Origin: Ampullaceana balthica
Taxonomy: Eukaryota > Mollusca > Gastropoda > Lymnaeidae
Assembly: GCA_944989445.1 (NCBI GenBank)
Contig: CALYLW010001095.1
Coordinates: forward strand, 1-64,000
Length of the DNA stretch: 64,000 nt
Direction of reading: 5' to 3'
Made by a program: the position numbers and the translations under genes. This document shows positions 36,901-41,196 of the stretch, piece by piece. Every line of letters begins with the position of its first letter. Positions within the stretch are counted from its first letter, which is position 1. The notes below the pieces were generated by a model. That model did no database searches. It was not told the origin of the DNA and saw only the letters and a program-made list of their open reading frames with translations.

Positions 36901-38516
36901 AAGGAAGACGGGTTGAAAGAGGGTGAAGGTCATGAAAAGCCTGGTCATGTGTCTTCAGATGATGGGGTGGTGACCACAGAGGAAGTTGGTGCAAGTCTGG
37001 ATGGCAACACATTAGATGAAACTAACCAGGGCGCAAGCAAACAGGGCGACACCAAAAAAAGGAGACGGTCAGCAAGCACAGAGGACTGTGAATCTGAAAT
37101 TGAAATCATTGAAGAGTTGAGCTCAGCCAAAGGCAAGCGGTTGTGTGCACGGTCAAAGGAAGATGACAGGAAGTTAATCGACCAGCTCCTGGAGGGGATG
37201 GTGTTCCAGGCCCCTCATTTGAGCTCCACTGCTCCAAGTACGGAGTCCGTCTCTACCACGGAGGACAAAACTTTAGCCACTGGTAGCCCAAAGAATCGGG
37301 AAAATATTGAAGGCGAGGTCCCAGGGCTTGAATTAGAATGTGACCTTGTGGAGGATGGGTCATCTCCTACAACAAGTGCAGGCACTTCGCGGACAGAACT
37401 GATCCCGTTTGTCCCAAAGAGCTGCACTAAAAAAAAAGGGAACGAGAAAGTGATGATGTCATAGAGGAACCCACAGGTGGTCAGGATGAAAATAGCACCA
37501 AGGGCAAATCAGTCCGACCATTTTTTAAGAAGCCGAAAACTAATATAAATTTTATTGATGAAATCATCAGCTCCATTTACAATGAAATCCCTCCCAAGGC
37601 TAAGTCCAAACAGCAGCCTACCGTACAACATGATTCTGAGGATGATGTGGTGCTAGTGGACGCACACTTTGAACCAAAACCCTCTGTGAGACCAAAGTCA
37701 ACAGTACGTACCACTGGAAACGTATCTTTTAATCCCATCTCGTCCTCGACTCCAAAAAATATCAGACCAAATCCTTCTTACAGAAATTCTCCTGGCCAGC
37801 AAATATCTTCTCGTGTTAGACCCAATCCTACAGGCTTTTCTCCATTTCGAACTTCTCAAGGCAATAGTAACACTGCTTCCAGACCAATTCCTCAAAATTC
37901 CTCAACTTTTTCCCCATATATCCCAGGGAACTCAAGATATAGGTCACACAACACTGGGCAGCTTGCTCAACCTTCACGAGTTCCCAGTCTCAAACCAAGA
38001 GTTCCCATTCCCAACATCGTTCAGCCACAGCAAGCAATGGTGTTAAATTCACAGTTTCGTCCAAGAAACACAAGGTTTCAACCCTCGCATGGGTTTAGGC
38101 CTGTCAGCGGAGAAAGGAGACACCACCAGCAGGCCAGGCACGTACGGGGGACTTCTTATGGTTTCCCGCCTCACAGTTCGGCCAGAGGAGGCCCCGTGTA
38201 CCCAAAAGGACAACCAGGCCCATCATCCTCGTCACACTCCTCAGGCCGGCCTCAACCGTCCAAGCTCCCACTGGCCAGGAACATTGATGGGGCACAAATT
38301 GTACTAGATGAATCTGACACTGACGACCCCAGCGGTGGTGGCCAGGTGGCCCATTCAGTGCCCAAAATATTGTCAGTGACGAGTCTAAAGCCAGACTCAA
38401 AGTATGTGCCCAACAAGAGGGAAGACCCCAAGAGGCGGTCAGTTGATTCCAAGGGACAGAAGGAAACTGTGAGGAAAAGGCCAGGGGATGTTATTGTCCT
38501 GTCAGACTCTGAATAA
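3838..38516 (+). CDS. DAXX: DAXX homologue (H3.3 chaperone / SUMO-binding corepressor), whole gene model
   Basis: Model: exons 3838-3912 (tentative), 18043-19384, 22083-22207, 23485-23677, 26296-26422, 27023-27142, 28357-28447, 30847-31015, 33030-35903 and 35969-38516. All junctions keep the frame. DAXX deposits histone H3.3 together with ATRX and represses transcription through SUMO-dependent contacts at nuclear bodies. Seen here are the N-terminal helical bundle, the histone-binding domain (roughly residues 505-700), an acidic stretch after it, many SIM-like motifs, and a C-terminal VIVLSDSE nearly identical to the human C-terminal SIM. The length is about 2,550 codons, several times the vertebrate protein. 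Oddities are a disordered insert of about 380 residues between bundle and chaperone domain, internal coding repeats, a possible 65-bp intron, and one frame break at an A9 run. Homology of the core is highly confident; the ends are less so. Confidence 0.88.
4001..6166. mobile_element. hAT element, 8-bp TSD CACTAGAT
   Basis: The ends are CAGGGTTCGGGGAAAC (left) and GTTTCCCGACACCTG (right), an imperfect terminal inverted repeat of the hAT type. Both sides are flanked by CACTAGAT (3993-4000 and 6167-6174), a perfect 8-bp target duplication. GGCTCTC boxes repeat just inside both ends. The interior is very AT-rich with no intact transposase. A GCGC-rich promoter-like motif near 4300-4325 is shared with the hAT at 11814-14017. 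Confidence 0.8.
6755..8016. mobile_element. TIR DNA element interrupted by a piggyBac-type MITE
   Basis: The left end TTAGGGTCTACTGATAT and the right end, read in reverse complement as TAAGGGTCTACCGATAT, form a 17-bp inverted repeat. A related, partly duplicated left end lies at about 6590-6690. The inside (7430-7700) is homologous, in inverse orientation, to 15220-15500. The MITE 6921-7421 sits inside it. No intact transposase was seen. Confidence 0.6.
6921..7421. mobile_element. piggyBac-type MITE with perfect 19-bp TIR and TTAA ends
   Basis: It starts TTAACTCATTAGCTCCTGA and ends with the exact reverse complement, so TTAA sits at both ends as in piggyBac insertions. It is 501 bp and non-coding. 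The related sequence at 15480-15530 resembles the uninterrupted target. A second, much expanded copy lies inverted at 10690-14163. Confidence 0.75.
8061..9652. repeat. Repeat region with recurrent GGTTAACCGGTCCT boxes
   Basis: AAGGTTGTTAACGG at 8061 and CTTAACAACCTTAG at 9641-9654 are short inverted ends. The phrase TTAACCGGTCCTCAAA recurs near 8980, 9280 and 9620, with a diverged form near 9815. Homopolymeric G and C runs occur at 8350-8660 and 9355. This may be one decayed DNA element or several solo ends. No gene was seen. Confidence 0.4.
9700..10065. mobile_element. Right-end fragment of the Tigger/pogo-like MITE family
   Basis: It shares GATTCCGATTAATCGTCCC, TGTTAATATTTTGCCGCC and the terminal GTCGACTTAACCGGTTTCG with the complete elements at 14798-16267 and 47142-48478. 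It ends in CGACTGTA, the TA being the expected Tc1/mariner-type target dinucleotide. The left part is missing or merged with the preceding repeat. Confidence 0.6.
10980..11275 (+). mobile_element. tRNA-derived SINE, copy 2
   Basis: A-box-like TGGTCGAGTGG (10992-11002) and B-box GGTTCGAATCC (11036-11046). The central body is shared with 3178-3485, and the tail ATAGAAGGAGCGTCTGTA is followed by AGATAAGATAAGATA. The last 50 bases closely match the 3' end of the LINE at 32160-32530. Confidence 0.85.
11280..11640. repeat. Dispersed repeat (GATCGATCTGAAATTTTGAT family)
   Basis: ATAATACGCACCGCG-type phrases flank the SINE on both sides (10925 and 11365). The segment 11460-11630 (GATCGATCTGAAATTTTGAT ... 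TTAATATAAAGGATTT) is related to 2480-2560 and 21780-21960. The family is not identified and no gene was seen. Confidence 0.4.
11814..14017 (-). mobile_element. hAT element of ZBED5-like type, nested in the TTAA MITE
   Basis: The ends are AATGGTTCCTAACC (left) and GGTTAGGAACCCCTG (right), a hAT-style TIR. The flanks share TAAACA, and the uninterrupted MITE at 6921-7421 provides the empty site. Subterminal ATGCACCCC repeats occur at both ends. The transposase fragments lie on the minus strand and are described separately. Confidence 0.75.
12181..13138 (-). pseudogene. ZBED5/FAM200-like hAT transposase, broken
   Basis: Minus-strand frames give, in order, SSICTDGAPSILGNKSGF (13138-12953), PNFIHYLAYLVDIFSILNEL (12808-12560) and a C-terminal piece with LANFPLLDEV, LWICNPF and FWCAQLDSYPQLAKRAVLTL (12657-12181). 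These are the catalytic-core TDGAP...HCxxHRQ region, the helical insertion and the C-terminal hAT dimerisation region of ZBED5/SCAND3-type transposases. The pieces lie in different frames, so the copy is inactive. Weaker homology may continue upstream to about 13750, where the BED finger would be expected. The + strand frames here are shadows. Confidence 0.75.
14164..14795. other. No recognisable feature
   Basis: AT-rich intronic sequence between the TTAA element and the Tigger-like MITE. I see no coding frame, repeat array or TE end in it. Confidence 0.4.
14798..16267. mobile_element. Tigger/pogo-like MITE with TA target site
   Basis: The left end CAGTGGGGCCCACTTAA and the right end, read in reverse complement as CAGTGGGGCCCGCTTAA, are nearly perfect inverted repeats flanked by TA on both sides. 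Subterminal TTAACTCG and GTCGAC boxes match the copies at 9700-10065 and 47142-48478. An internal segment (15140-15700) is an inverted relative of 7430-7750. No transposase was seen. Confidence 0.75.
16494..17775. mobile_element. TIR element with nested MITEs
   Basis: Outer ends: TTAGGGGCCATCCATAT and, in reverse complement, TTAAGGGGCCATCCATAT. Nested at 17024-17416 is an element whose ends (GGGGCAGTCAAGGAATGAC and, inverted, GGGGCCGTACATAATTGAC) share the ...GATTTxGxxCGATTTT box. At 17500-17630 lies a third element with repeated CCGGA boxes, related to 43033-43150. No transposase was seen. The superfamily of the outer element is not clear. Confidence 0.6.
18043..19384 (+). CDS. DAXX: DAXX exon 2: helical bundle plus a long disordered insert
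   Basis: The acceptor TTTACTTTCAG ends at 18042 and the donor CAG/GTAAAT starts at 19385. Entry is in phase 0 and exit in phase 1. The first ~70 codons (FLSFCSQALSNENPKFLELI through IFVHLKDLITELKAF) align with the human DAXX helical bundle, which binds partners such as ATRX and Rassf1c; human IYVYINELCTVLKAH versus IFVHLKDLITELKAF here. A basic stretch KKVKKRKK (NLS-like) follows. Then come about 370 residues rich in S, D, E, L and K with no fold that I recognise, one SIM-like VGILDSDDEE (19108-19137) and an NLS-like PKRVKL near the end. Human DAXX has only a short linker here. Confidence 0.88.
19435..21287 (+). mobile_element. hAT element in DAXX intron 2, TSD TGCTAAAC
   Basis: The inverted ends share GGGTGGGCAAACT (left CGTGGGTGGGCAAACT; right AGTTTGCCCACCCCTG). 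A perfect 8-bp duplication TGCTAAAC sits at 19427-19434 and 21288-21295. Subterminal GCGGCCCGCC boxes lie at both ends. It carries remnants of a GTF2IRD2-like transposase and starts 50 bp after the exon 2 donor. Confidence 0.88.
19795..20900 (+). pseudogene. GTF2IRD2-like hAT transposase, decayed
   Basis: The left portion (19795-20010) reads MNAAKKE... then FLITNGPLIIASQAFAAKQS. The right portion (20391-20834, then another frame) has CEKADNYKAQLDALTVEFER, FQDFKNLEQLFNILSPPF and ALLLEFYGCLPAAAFPHLKK. These match the order of the hAT transposase-derived half of GTF2IRD2-like proteins. Several stops and frame changes (about 19945, 20335, 20375, 20760) and a missing catalytic core show that it is dead. 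Confidence 0.75.
21288..22082. repeat. Intron 2 remainder with dispersed repeat
   Basis: 21517-21555 (CATATATAAGGGATTTATAG and following bases) duplicates 2840-2880. 21790-21960 contains GATCGATCTGAAATTTTGAT and ends in a GGAT microsatellite. Together these look like one dispersed repeat also present near 2480-2900 and 11450-11640. The remainder to the acceptor is plain intron. Confidence 0.45.
22083..22207 (+). CDS. DAXX: DAXX exon 3: start of the histone-binding domain
   Basis: Acceptor AACTATTTCAG, donor GAG/GTACAT. It enters in phase 1 and leaves in phase 0. It encodes an acidic lead and then NQRHVRKLENLLE, matching human RRQIQRLEQLLA at the start of the histone-binding domain. Confidence 0.88.
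22451..23275 (-). mobile_element. BED-finger hAT element, TSD ATTTTAAG, itself interrupted
   Basis: The ends TAGGGCTGTTATCGATTAA and, inverted, TAGGGCTGCGGAAATTATCG are flanked by a perfect 8-bp duplication ATTTTAAG (22443-22450 and 23276-23283). Dense ATCGATTAATCG palindromes lie just inside. The minus strand retains the decayed start of the BED-finger ORF that is intact at 43918-44199. A smaller MITE is nested at 22819-23002. Confidence 0.85.
22819..23002. mobile_element. hAT MITE nested in the BED-finger element, TSD GCTGTCAG
   Basis: A 184-bp insert starting CAGGGCTGTCTTAACGC and ending GTAAAGACGCTATG, with GCCCGGGGGCCCA boxes on both sides. It has a perfect 8-bp duplication GCTGTCAG (22811-22818 and 23003-23010). 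It interrupts the BED-finger ORF remnant of its host. Confidence 0.8.
23356..23484 (+). repeat. 33-bp minisatellite ending exactly at the exon 4 acceptor
   Basis: Four units with core AACCTTCTATACCAACATAT start near 23358, 23391, 23424 and 23457. The earlier units carry TTTTCATCAG/TC. The last carries TTTTCAG/TC and supplies the splice acceptor that I infer for exon 4. Confidence 0.85.
23485..23677 (+). CDS. DAXX: DAXX exon 4: core of the histone-binding domain
   Basis: Acceptor CATATTTTCAG, donor GTG/GTATGT; enters in phase 0 and exits in phase 1. It encodes SLRNEIEKCQKRELSLEDLE and continues through SSYIYEDKLKKKF and KLCEIT. Human DAXX has ELDLSELDDPDSAYLQEARL and RLCEL. The Tyr and Glu of SSYIYED align with the human Tyr222/Glu225 pair recalled as central to H3.3 recognition. 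Confidence 0.92.
23678..23980. other. Start of intron 4
   Basis: Plain intron. From about 23951 it enters a roughly 60-bp tandem duplication (TTAGCTTTAGTTCTTTTAAT, then TATTTAGGT, then ACATTACTTCTTTCTGTC) that continues after the inserted element to about 24610. Confidence 0.5.
23981..24446 (+). mobile_element. BED-finger hAT element, short decayed copy
   Basis: The ends are TAGGGCTACGGAAATTAACG and, inverted, TAGGGCTGTTATCGATTAAT. The flanks ATATTTAG (left) and GTATTTAG (right) form an 8-bp duplication with one mismatch. It retains the ATGGCTGACAGTATCAGCGC start of the BED-finger ORF at 24194 but has lost the zinc-binding part. Confidence 0.8.
24694..24838. mobile_element. 145-bp hAT MITE, TSD (A/G)TCAAAAG
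   Basis: The ends are CAATTTTCCCTTCAAGCTG and, inverted, CAATGTTCCCTCTAAGG. The flanks ATCAAAAG and GTCAAAAG differ at one base. Inner GCTGTGCAGCTGCGCAG palindromes are present. It is non-coding. Confidence 0.8.
25297..25490. repeat. Long inverted repeat (foldback)
   Basis: Two arms of about 50 bp (25297-25350 and 25440-25490), including TATGGGCCTGACAAGACGTC and its near reverse complement, flank a loop of about 90 bases with CATTTCGGCAAAAAAGCC. As RNA it would form a long hairpin. Target duplications were not recognised. Confidence 0.65.
25491..26295. other. Rest of intron 4
   Basis: AT-rich intron. No gene, repeat array or TE end was recognised. Confidence 0.5.
26296..26422 (+). CDS. DAXX: DAXX exon 5
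   Basis: Acceptor TTCCCTTCCAG; donor AAG/GTTTTT, which is weak but keeps the frame (phase 1 in, phase 2 out). It encodes TRHKEINRRLERFLNKKKVF and then PDFFDVKNIV. Human DAXX has TRYPEVNRRIERLINK and then FPDYGDVLRAV. Confidence 0.92.
26423..27022. other. Intron 5
   Basis: A 600-bp AT-rich intron. Nothing else was recognised. Confidence 0.6.
27023..27142 (+). CDS. DAXX: DAXX exon 6
   Basis: Acceptor ATTTCTTTTCAG, donor CG/GTAAAC, phase 2 in and out. It encodes AMTINEVAREAFVDIGEMLQ, then RRHQDFIATFGNRQTDTLR. The human counterpart is LMAQDAFRDVGIRLQERRHL, then DLIYNFGCHLTDDYR. Confidence 0.92.
27411..28207. mobile_element. hAT-like MITE, TSD GTATTTAT
   Basis: Left end TAGGGATGGCCGGATATCC; right end, inverted, TAGGGGGTGACCGGATATGG. 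A perfect 8-bp duplication GTATTTAT lies at 27403-27410 and 28208-28215. The interior is AT-rich and non-coding, with repeated GGATATC and GGATCC boxes at both ends. Confidence 0.82.
28357..28447 (+). CDS. DAXX: DAXX exon 7
   Basis: Acceptor CTACACTGCAG, donor GAG/GTTAGT, phase 2 in and phase 0 out. It encodes GGVDPYLTDPELRRKLDSNR, then KLARHNLDE. Human DAXX has PGVDPALSDPVLARRLRENR, then SLAMSRLDE. The donor is the first of eight tandem copies of the same exon-intron boundary. Confidence 0.92.
28434..28625 (+). repeat. 21-bp minisatellite made of the exon 7 donor boundary
   Basis: The phrase AACTTGGATGAGGTTAGTT occurs eight times, with GGATGAGG at 28441, 28462, 28483, 28527, 28548, 28569, 28590 and 28611. 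The two blocks are separated by TTTCTGTTTCAAT and a reused exon piece GGCCAGGCATAACTTGG. Each unit holds a GAG/GTTAGT donor. Confidence 0.92.
29099..29274. mobile_element. hAT MITE nested in the Ginger element, TSD GTTTCAGT
   Basis: The ends CAGGGCCGGCCTTAGG and, inverted, AGGGCCGGCTTTAGG flank a 176-bp insert with mirrored GAGGCCCTAGGCG boxes. GTTTCAGT is present at 29091-29098 and 29275-29282. Confidence 0.8.
30129..30510 (+). pseudogene. Ginger/KRBA2-like integrase C-terminal fragment
   Basis: The frame encodes KVGDNVRVRIPDVD, FRGDPRSVLAVVMNVQDGFY, LKQLYSKSEFSIV, SLRTVASSQSLTDGQGYIRC and a cysteine-rich tail CNCSTKCATNRRKC. This is the C-terminal region of KRAB-A domain-containing protein 2-like and Ginger integrases. 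A TAA at 30453 interrupts the tail; the same frame continues with KCHKSSSCC. The catalytic DDE part is missing, so the element is non-autonomous. Confidence 0.75.
30847..31015 (+). CDS. DAXX: DAXX exon 8: end of the histone-binding domain and acidic stretch
   Basis: Acceptor CTTGTTCTACAG; donor AAA/GTAAAT; phase 0 in, phase 1 out. It begins VIAKYTRLQNERHYDEDDDE. Human DAXX has VISKYAMLQDKSEEGE, followed later by its acidic tract. The exon is dominated by D and E and ends with a basic EKRKT. Confidence 0.9.
31016..31200 (+). repeat. 21-bp minisatellite starting at the exon 8 donor
   Basis: Eight or so units with core AAATAAAGCTATTGATTGGC run from the GTAAATAAA donor itself. The first unit is AAATAAAAAGCTATTGATTT. 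Period 21 was checked by position (31027, 31048, 31069 and so on). Confidence 0.88.
31640..32640 (+). repeat. 23-bp minisatellite, split by a LINE fragment
   Basis: Units with core GGCACATTAGAACAATTATA, period 23, give about 22 copies at 31640-32160 and about five more at 32533-32640. The array is very homogeneous. The LINE 3' end lies between the two blocks. Confidence 0.9.
32158..32532 (+). mobile_element. 5'-truncated LINE 3' end with ORF2 tail
   Basis: An open frame ends ... LVKSLNLETLEDKRTKSK ... FLIPYARTNTYKFSFFPSGI then RAWNGLPEE ... LIKMQD and stops at 32461-32463. It is the C-terminus of a CR1/L2/jockey-type non-LTR reverse-transcriptase protein, still free of stops over about 100 codons. 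The 3' UTR contains ATAGAAGGAGCGTCTGTA and ends AGATAAGATAATA, shared with the SINE tails. It is inserted in the 23-bp array. Confidence 0.85.
33030..35903 (+). CDS. DAXX: DAXX exon 9: SIM-rich disordered region
   Basis: Acceptor TTCCTACAG; phase 1 in. The frame is open for 958 codons from SEPFYNYDSDTSTKVTVLPG. It is serine-, aspartate- and glutamate-rich and has no globular domain that I recognise. SIM-like hydrophobic cores beside acidic/serine stretches are VILIDESP (33296), IMVIESSESE (33668), IVISDV (34199), ILITDV (34352), VIIIDEN (34823), VIEIDCSDDDEE (35330) and VLIISDV (35576). Coding repeats lie at 34594-34690 and 35030-35300. The frame ends at a stop at 35921. A GTAATG donor at 35904 would rescue it. 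Confidence 0.85.
34594..34690 (+). repeat. In-frame 48-bp coding duplication
   Basis: Two identical copies of the 16-residue unit YILHQDKGKSLHAPLN. The 48-bp period keeps the frame. Confidence 0.9.
35030..35300 (+). repeat. In-frame 54-bp coding minisatellite
   Basis: Five units of an 18-residue motif REQHNSLKPRDSGRGVTA, with Q/P alternation (REQHN, REPHN, REQHN, REPHN, REQHN). The alternation suggests an ancestral 108-bp dimer. Basic Arg/Lys-rich units stand out in the acidic surroundings. Confidence 0.9.
35904..35968 (+). other. Candidate 65-bp intron (or frame-breaking indels)
   Basis: GTAATG at 35904 and TTGTTTCTAAAG at 35957-35968 would form a short GT-AG intron that restores the frame exactly (phase 1). 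The interval consists of imperfect GTAATGTTGAGGTCAGTG repeats, so slippage or assembly error is an alternative. Confidence 0.45.
35969..38516 (+). CDS. DAXX: DAXX terminal exon: C-terminal region ending in VIVLSDSE
   Basis: Reading frame 1 covers 35969-37428, then the frame changes by -1 at an A9 run (37429-37437) and continues to the stop at 38514. SIM-like motifs are VVLVKE (36043), IEIIEELSS (about 37099), VVLVDAH (37647), IVLDESDTDD (38298) and the C-terminal VIVLSDSE (38490). The last corresponds to human IIVLSDSD, which binds SUMO and SUMOylated PML. NLS-like KKRRRS lies near 37060. Repeats of 81 bp (36150-36320) and 18 bp (PDEKQL, 36590-36655) are in frame. From 37680 to 38280 it is proline/arginine/serine-rich, likely disordered. 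Confidence 0.82.
36150..36320 (+). repeat. In-frame 81-bp coding duplication
   Basis: Two copies of a 27-residue unit containing ETSLQEDT, EAKGEAIRR and VESDTPE. The copies differ at a few residues (GMNKM versus VMSKT). Confidence 0.88.
36590..36655 (+). repeat. In-frame 18-bp coding repeat
   Basis: Four tandem units encoding D(D/E)KQLP, the last KHLP. They lie inside the acidic C-terminal region. Confidence 0.88.
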
Positions 38517-38905
38517 GATTTGGAGAAAAAAACAGTTGAAAATTGTTTCAAATTTTTTAACTATTGTGATATGGTATTTCCTTTTCTTCATGGGAAGAAG
38601 TTAATGAAGAGAAATACAAGTCATGAACTTGGTCATCTTGTCATCAGGAGTTGAACTGTTTGTGTGAGAATGGGCTCTTGAAATGGCTGGGTGAGTAAGA
38701 TTGTTGACAGATATTTGGATCACAGAAGTCAAAGTTATAATTGAATTGAATATTTCACAACATAACGTACACTATTTACTGTGAATGAATATATATTTAC
38801 TGCAACACTCATTTTTTTATACTCATGAGATATGTTTATAAAAATGTTGAGCAGTTTAATTGTCGGTAGGTTAATGAGTTACATGCTCAGAACCCTGCAA
38901 AGACA
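38517..38905 (+). other. DAXX 3' UTR start
   Basis: Sequence after the stop codon with no second gene. No AATAAA was seen before the 25-bp array; the first clear one after it is at 41117. Confidence 0.45.
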
Positions 38906-38933
38906 ATGTTGCTCAAACACATTGACCACGTAC

Positions 38934-40618
38934 ATGAGGTCACCCATTCCCCACATACATTAGGTCACCCACTCCCCACGTACATCAGGTCACCCACTCC
39001 CCACATGCATCAGGTCACCCACTCCCCACATACATCAGGTCACCCACTCCCCACACACATGAGGTCAACCATTCCCCACATGCATCAGGTCAACCACTCA
39101 CCACATGCATCAGGTCACCCACTCACCACATGCATCAGGTCACCCACTCCCCACATGCATCAGGTCACCCACTCCCCACATGCATCAGGTCACCCACTCA
39201 CCACATGCATCAGGTCACCCACTCCCCACATGCATCAGGTCAACCACTCCCCAAGTGCATCAGGTCACCCACTCCCCATATACATGAGGTCACCCACTCC
39301 CCACATACATCAGGTCACCCTAGCCCCACGTGCATCAGGTCACCCACTCCCCACGTACATCAGGTCACCCATCCCCATATACATCAGGTCACCCACTCCC
39401 CACGTGCATCATGTCACCCACTCCCCACGTGCATCATGTCACCCACTCCCCACATGCATCAGGTCACCCACATACATCAGGTCACCCACTCCCCACGTGC
39501 ATCAGGTCACCCACTCCCACATACATCAGGTCACCCACTCCCCACATACATCAGGTCACCCACTCCCCACATGCATCATGTCACCCACTCCCCACATACA
39601 TATGGTCACCCACTCCCCACGTACATGAGGTCACCCAATCCCCAGGTGCATCAGGTCAACCACTCCCCTCATACATCAGGTCACCCACTCCCCATGTACA
39701 TGGGGTCACCCACTCCCCACGTGCATCAGGTCACCCACTCACACATACATCAGGTCACCCACACCCCACGTACATCATGTTACCCACTCCCCACATGCAT
39801 CAGGTCACCATCTCCCAACATGCATCAGGTCAACCACTCCCCACGTGCATGAGTTCACCCACTCCCCACATACATCAGGTCACCCACTCCCCAAGTATAT
39901 GAGGTCACCCACTCCCCACGTGCATCAGGTCACCCACTCCCAACATGCATCAGGTCACCCACTCCCCACATAAATGAGGTCACCCACTCCCCACGTGCAT
40001 GAGGTCACCCACTCCCCACATACATCAGGTCACCCACTCCCCACATGCATGAGGTCACCCACTCCCCACATACATCAGGTCACCCACTCCCAACATGCAT
40101 CAGGTCACCCACTCCCCACATACATGAGGTCACCCACTCCCCACATACATGAGGTCTCCCACTCCCAACATGCATCAGGTCACCCACTCCCCACATACAT
40201 GAGGTCACCCACTCCCCACATACATCAGGTCACCCACTCCCAACATGCATCAGGTCACCCACTCCCCACGTGCATCAGGTCACCCACTCCCCCCGTGCAT
40301 CAGGTCACCCACTCCCCACATACATCAGGTCACCCACTCCCCAAGTACATGAGGTCACCCACTCCCAACATGCATCAGGTCACCCACTCCCCACATACAT
40401 GAGGTCACTCACTCCCCACATGCATCAGGTCACCCACTCCCCACATACATCAGGTCACCCACTCCCCACATACATCAGGTCACCCACTCCCAACATGCAT
40501 CAGGTCACCCACTCCCCACGTACATGAGGTCACCCACTCCCCACATGCATCAGGTCACCCACTCCCCACATGCATCAGGTCACCCACTCCCCACATGCAT
40601 CAGGTCACCCACTCAATG
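38934..40618 (+). repeat. 25-bp minisatellite (~67 units), AGGTCA in most units
   Basis: The core is CATCAGGTCACCCACTCCCC with a variable ACATACAT/ACGTGCAT part. The period of 25 is not a multiple of 3, and all three + frames lie open over much of the array as rotations of the same 25-residue repeat. The translated frames are repeat artefacts, not proteins. Each unit carries AGGTCA, the nuclear-receptor half-site consensus. Confidence 0.92.
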
Positions 40619-41196
40619 GAAGCTGTCCACTTAATCCTGTGGCTACAAATTTCTTTTAATCATGTATAAAAGCACATTGGATGTTACTCCTGTAATTTTT
40701 TAATGTAAAAAATGATGTTATTTTTATGAGAGATGTATGCAGTTAATTATTGTTAATACAGAGACATAAAAATTGAGTTGATTTTTTTTTAAAGTTTCAC
40801 CCATTTTTATCATAATCATATTCCACAGCTTCATTTTGATATTATTAATTTTGAAATGTGCATGGGCACATTAACACGAGTTCATGTCATCAGCATGGAT
40901 ATCAAATTATGTTACATAAGACAAGTGGGGCTAAACCGTGGCCCATCATGTTGATTATTGTGGCATATCAGAAAGTTGAGTCACAAATGAACTAATTCTC
41001 TCTTTGTTTATGAAATTAACCAGTAATTCTAAATTTATATGTTAGTTATGTGGGAGAGACCTAAAGCCAATAGTAATTTTACTTCATTTGATTCATTCCT
41101 GTATGTTCTTATGTGCAATAAAAAAATAATATTTATTATAATTGTTTTTATTGGGTGTAGCCTGCTATCCACCAAATGTTAACAACCCTAATGGGC
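40619..41196 (+). other. Post-array flank with candidate polyadenylation signal
   Basis: Unique AT-rich sequence. AATAAA at 41117-41122 is the first clear poly(A) signal after the DAXX stop codon. If used, the 25-bp array would be part of a 2.6-kb 3' UTR. Confidence 0.35.

Noticed and set aside
38906..40527. Histidine/proline/serine-rich repeat proteins of 140-240 codons
   Set aside because: All frames through the 25-bp array are open because the repeat lacks stops; no start context or conserved flank.
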